NCBI GenBank assembly: GCA_966250335.1
Contig: CBINGZ010000029.1
Location: 1 to 64,000, forward strand
From: OLB7 sp966250335
GTDB lineage: Bacteria; Bacteroidota; Ignavibacteria; OLB7
Direction: 5' to 3'
DNA length: 64,000 nt
Shown here: piece by piece, positions 61,591 to 64,000 of the stretch
Layout: the number at the start of each line of letters is the position of its first letter
How positions within the stretch are numbered: position 1 is the first letter of the stretch
Position numbers and translations under genes: made by a program
Notes under the pieces: generated by a model
Told to the model about the DNA's origin: nothing
Databases searched by the model: none
What the model saw: only the letters and a program-made list of their open reading frames with translations

Positions 61591-62658
61591 ATGCCGGTAT
61601 ATTGTATGTTGGAGGTGCCGTCTATCCGTTCGATTTTTCTGCTGCTGATTCTCCTCGGTACTCTTCTCTCTTTCGGAGAGTCCGTCGATCTTCGACGTGG
61701 GCGCCTCGGTGTTTCCGGCCATCTCGGCGAAGTTCCTTGCCGTGGACGCTCAGGGGAAGGTGATCCGGGGGCTTGGGCGGGGCGACTTCAAGGTTGCCGA
61801 AGCCGAAGGGGAACGTACTGCTGCCAGCGTCACCTCTCCTCCCGTGAAGGAGCCGGGACGACTCACGACAGTCCTGCCTCGATTGTCGGCAACCGCTCTG
61901 CTTCGCTGTTGCGATTCCCCGCATCATCCGTTTTGTACGATACTTCAGAGCAGGGAAAGGACAACATCACCATACCTAAGTTGCGTGACCTGGAGAGAAT
62001 ACTCTACGCAACCATCGGAATGAAATATAATCCGTCGAGCAGCTGGACACATCCTGAAATCCCCCGGTCGTATTACCGGACCATCGTCGAATTCAACAAT
62101 GCGGTGGTGTTCGATCAGCCGGGTGTGAGCTTCAGCGATTCCCTGCTTCCCGATGCGCTCATCGTGCGGGAGAATCTCAGAAAACTCAGGGTGAGAGTCT
62201 TTCTGAGGCCGAACGGCACATCCGACAGCTCGCGGTGGATTCTGCTGTTGAGTAACGATCCGAGTGCCCCGGCGGCAGTCAGGCCCGGCGAAGTGAGGAT
62301 TTATTATAGGGCTCCGGAGCATTACGACGGCTTCGGTTATGTCTGGGAGATCACGCCGAGGAAGAACACGGAGAGGTTCGGACCGATCGTGCTGAAACAG
62401 CAGACGGGGTCCGGAGAGAACGACTACTCGCCGGTGCGGGCCGACGTTACTTGCGAAAATTGTGCCGAGCTCGGCGTGACCTGCCGTTTGATCCAGGTCG
62501 ACGACTTCAACTGGGAGCTGCTGATGGAAGCGAATCTGAAGAAGGTGCGACCGTCAATCGATGGGAAGCAGTGCGATATCATTATCGATATGGTCGGCAA
62601 GGGAGGGGCGGTCAATGTCAGCGTCGTTGTGATCGACGTTGTCGTCGGCAAACAGTAG
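61591..62658 (+). pseudogene. Frameshifted VWA-family cargo relative
   Basis: An exported start (MLEVPSIRSIFLLLILLG) is in one frame. The next segment, PSIFDVGASVFPAISAKFLA then VDAQGKVIRGLGRGDFKVAE, is in another frame (about 61682-61850). It matches the N-domain of the giant cargo protein (LFDIDPSGFPTVSGRFFALD). The original frame then resumes with NITIPKLRDLERILYATIG to the stop at 62658. The VWA domain expected after the N-domain is absent. Two indels or a replaced block are needed. The frame-1 C-terminal part (about 270 residues) is plausible protein of unknown family. Confidence 0.6.
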
Positions 62659-62760
62659 CTGCTCCGGTACCAAAACAACCATCTGAACCCGACCGCGTAT
62701 ATTGCGGGACTCATTCACCCCTATCAATGGAGGGTCGCCAGGGGAGAGGGCGGCCCAATG

Positions 62761-62782
62761 CCCGCGGGAGCTGTTCCGCGGG
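62761..62782 (+). promoter_or_regulatory. Small leader hairpin before the DUF1028 gene
   Basis: CCCGCGG and CCGCGGG pair around an eight-base loop, 30 bases before the ATG at 62812. It may mark the end of the broken gene upstream or act in the leader. Confidence 0.35.
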
Positions 62783-62811
62783 CTTCCGGACATTCATTTC
62801 ACGTATCTATC

Positions 62812-63816
62812 ATGAAACGACACACGTTCAATGCGGCTCTCCTCCTCTTCATGTCGGTCGCCGCAGCCAGGTCACAGGACACCTTCTCGATTGTGGCGGT
62901 CGATCCCGCCACCGGTGAGGTCGGCAGCGCGGGGGCTTCCTGCGTCGAATTCGATGCGGCGATCATCAGCGATCTCCATCCCGGTGTGGGAGCCATCAAC
63001 TCACAGGCGGCGTACGTCGACATCAATCAGAGCTATGCGCGCACTCTGATGAGGGATGGGATCTCTCCTTCCGGCATCATTGACTCACTCGTGATGCGAG
63101 ATTTCGCCGACAGGCCCGGCATCCGCCAGTACGGCATCGTGACCCTTGCGGGGGGCGGGACCAGCGCCGGGTTCACCGGAACCGCCTGTCTCGACTACAA
63201 GGGACATCTTCTCGGCCCCACCTACGCGATCCAGGGGAACATCCTGCTCGGTGCGCAGATTCTCGATTCGATGGAAGCCCGTTTCCTTCGTGCCGAGGGG
63301 CCGCTCGCCGAGAGACTGATGGCCGCCCTCTCCGGAGCCGACGTGCCGGGAGCCGATACCCGCTGCGCCCAGTTCAATGCATCCTCCCTCTCGGCGTTCG
63401 TCCGTGTGGCGCGTCCCGGTGATGCTCCGACCACCCCCTATCTCGATCTCCATGTCGTCAATGTCGGCCGGAGCGTGGAGCCGCTCGACTCGCTCGCAAC
63501 GCTCTACGATGCATGGAAGTCGACGACCGGAGCGCCGGATAATCGTGATGCGATCGTCTCCGATCTGACGATCACACCGAATCCGGCCGAGAGCTCGGCC
63601 CTCATCCGCTGCCGTCTCGCCCGGCCCGCTCATCTCCGGTTGACGCTGTTCGACGTGCTCGGCCGGGAGGCCGCAACGATCGACGGAGGAATGCAGAACG
63701 CCGGAGAGTTCAGCCTGACGTACGATGTCGACGAGCTTGTTCCCGGAACATATTACTGCCGTCTCTCGGCAGGCGAGACGACGATCACGCGCAGGATCGA
63801 CGTCGGCAGGCGCTGA
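62812..63816 (+). CDS. Secreted DUF1028 (Ntn-hydrolase-like) protein with T9SS domain
   Basis: The ATG at 62812 opens a signal peptide cleaved near ARSQ; an earlier in-frame start at 62758 adds unlikely residues. The 334-residue protein starts DTFSIVAVDPATGEVGSAGA right after the signal, the typical DUF1028 N-terminus, and continues VGAINSQAAYVDINQSYART, YGIVTLAGGGTSAGFTG and YAIQGNILLGAQILDSME. DUF1028 proteins share an Ntn-hydrolase-like fold with an N-terminal Thr or Ser nucleophile exposed after processing; here Thr follows the signal cleavage site closely. A T9SS sorting domain ends it (ITPNPAESSALIRCRL, then PGTYYCRLSAGE). Substrate unknown. Confidence 0.86.
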   Translation: MKRHTFNAALLLFMSVAAARSQDTFSIVAVDPATGEVGSAGASCVEFDAAIISDLHPGVGAINSQAAYVDINQSYARTLMRDGISPSGIIDSLVMRDFADRPGIRQYGIVTLAGGGTSAGFTGTACLDYKGHLLGPTYAIQGNILLGAQILDSMEARFLRAEGPLAERLMAALSGADVPGADTRCAQFNASSLSAFVRVARPGDAPTTPYLDLHVVNVGRSVEPLDSLATLYDAWKSTTGAPDNRDAIVSDLTITPNPAESSALIRCRLARPAHLRLTLFDVLGREAATIDGGMQNAGEFSLTYDVDELVPGTYYCRLSAGETTITRRIDVGRR

Positions 63817-63832
63817 GTTGCCGGTGGTATCA

Positions 63833-63866
63833 GTCACACCGGCAGGCATCGGCCTGCCGGTGTGAC
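63833..63866 (+). terminator. Strong hairpin after the DUF1028 gene
   Basis: GTCACACCGGCAGG and CCTGCCGGTGTGAC pair over 14 bp with a CATCGG loop. No U-tract follows. The last 134 bases of the window hold no recognised gene. Confidence 0.65.
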
Positions 63867-64000
63867 CGACCCGGCGATCTCCCGGGCGTATGTATCGAAT
63901 CAGGATGCTTGTGGGGGAGATGTTCCAGGCTCATCTCCCCCCCCTTATTCTAACCCGGGTCCCCGAGAGAATCAGCACTGCTTCCGGGCTATCCGGCACA

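Overview
The window is GC-rich DNA from a Bacteroidota/FCB-type bacterium. Four things point that way: at least eleven secreted proteins end in a type IX secretion (T9SS) sorting domain; a TonB-dependent receptor is paired with a DUF4249 lipoprotein; good Shine-Dalgarno sites are rare; and several promoter boxes resemble the Bacteroidota -7 element TAnnTTTG. The cargo style (choice-of-anchor/ASH domains, YCF48 and WD40 propellers, PKD-like repeats) suggests the Kapabacteria/Ignavibacteria/Chlorobi side of the group. That placement is inference. No rRNA, tRNA, CRISPR array, transposase or T9SS core gene was recognised.

Layout. 0-11 kb: T9SS cargo (a partial ASH/cohesin protein, a YCF48 propeller, a Rax2-like repeat protein), a Kef-type antiporter with an MBL-fold hydrolase, and a VWA-OmpA lipoprotein. 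11-20 kb: uracil-DNA glycosylase, a GNAT enzyme, an NTF2-like protein, DUF5995 overlapping a small ppGpp hydrolase, a lipoprotein, and a large thioester alpha-2-macroglobulin. 20-31 kb: an outer-membrane-type protein, helicase HrpB, the DUF4249/TonB-receptor pair behind a long purine-rich leader, two periplasmic FKBP prolyl isomerases, and small unknown proteins. 31-41 kb: a giant VWA-WD40-ASH-cohesin cargo protein, then a glycine-rich cargo gene, a divergent Lgt-like membrane enzyme and a radical SAM protein of the MJ0619/tetraether-synthase type in close succession.

41-46 kb: an AT-richer array of small membrane-protein paralogues, one frameshifted, then a redoxin with a stand-alone DsbD N-domain, a TRIC channel and OsmC. 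46-50 kb: three tandem PNGase F-like cargo genes. 50-64 kb: a tail-fibre-like protein, a WD40 cargo protein, small secreted proteins and lipoproteins, an FKBP-TPR protein, DUF1801, a GNAT enzyme, a large PKD-repeat cargo protein, a broken VWA-family gene and a DUF1028 cargo protein.

Most of the content is therefore cell-surface and secreted biology, with scattered housekeeping genes. The most notable signals are (1) the cargo / Lgt-like / radical SAM cluster, (2) the PNGase F triplet in which each copy keeps a different subset of catalytic acids, (3) a 51-bp repeat found in two copies identical at 50 of 51 positions plus a diverged third, each just after a stop codon on the same strand, and (4) the small membrane-protein array with an exact one-base frameshift.
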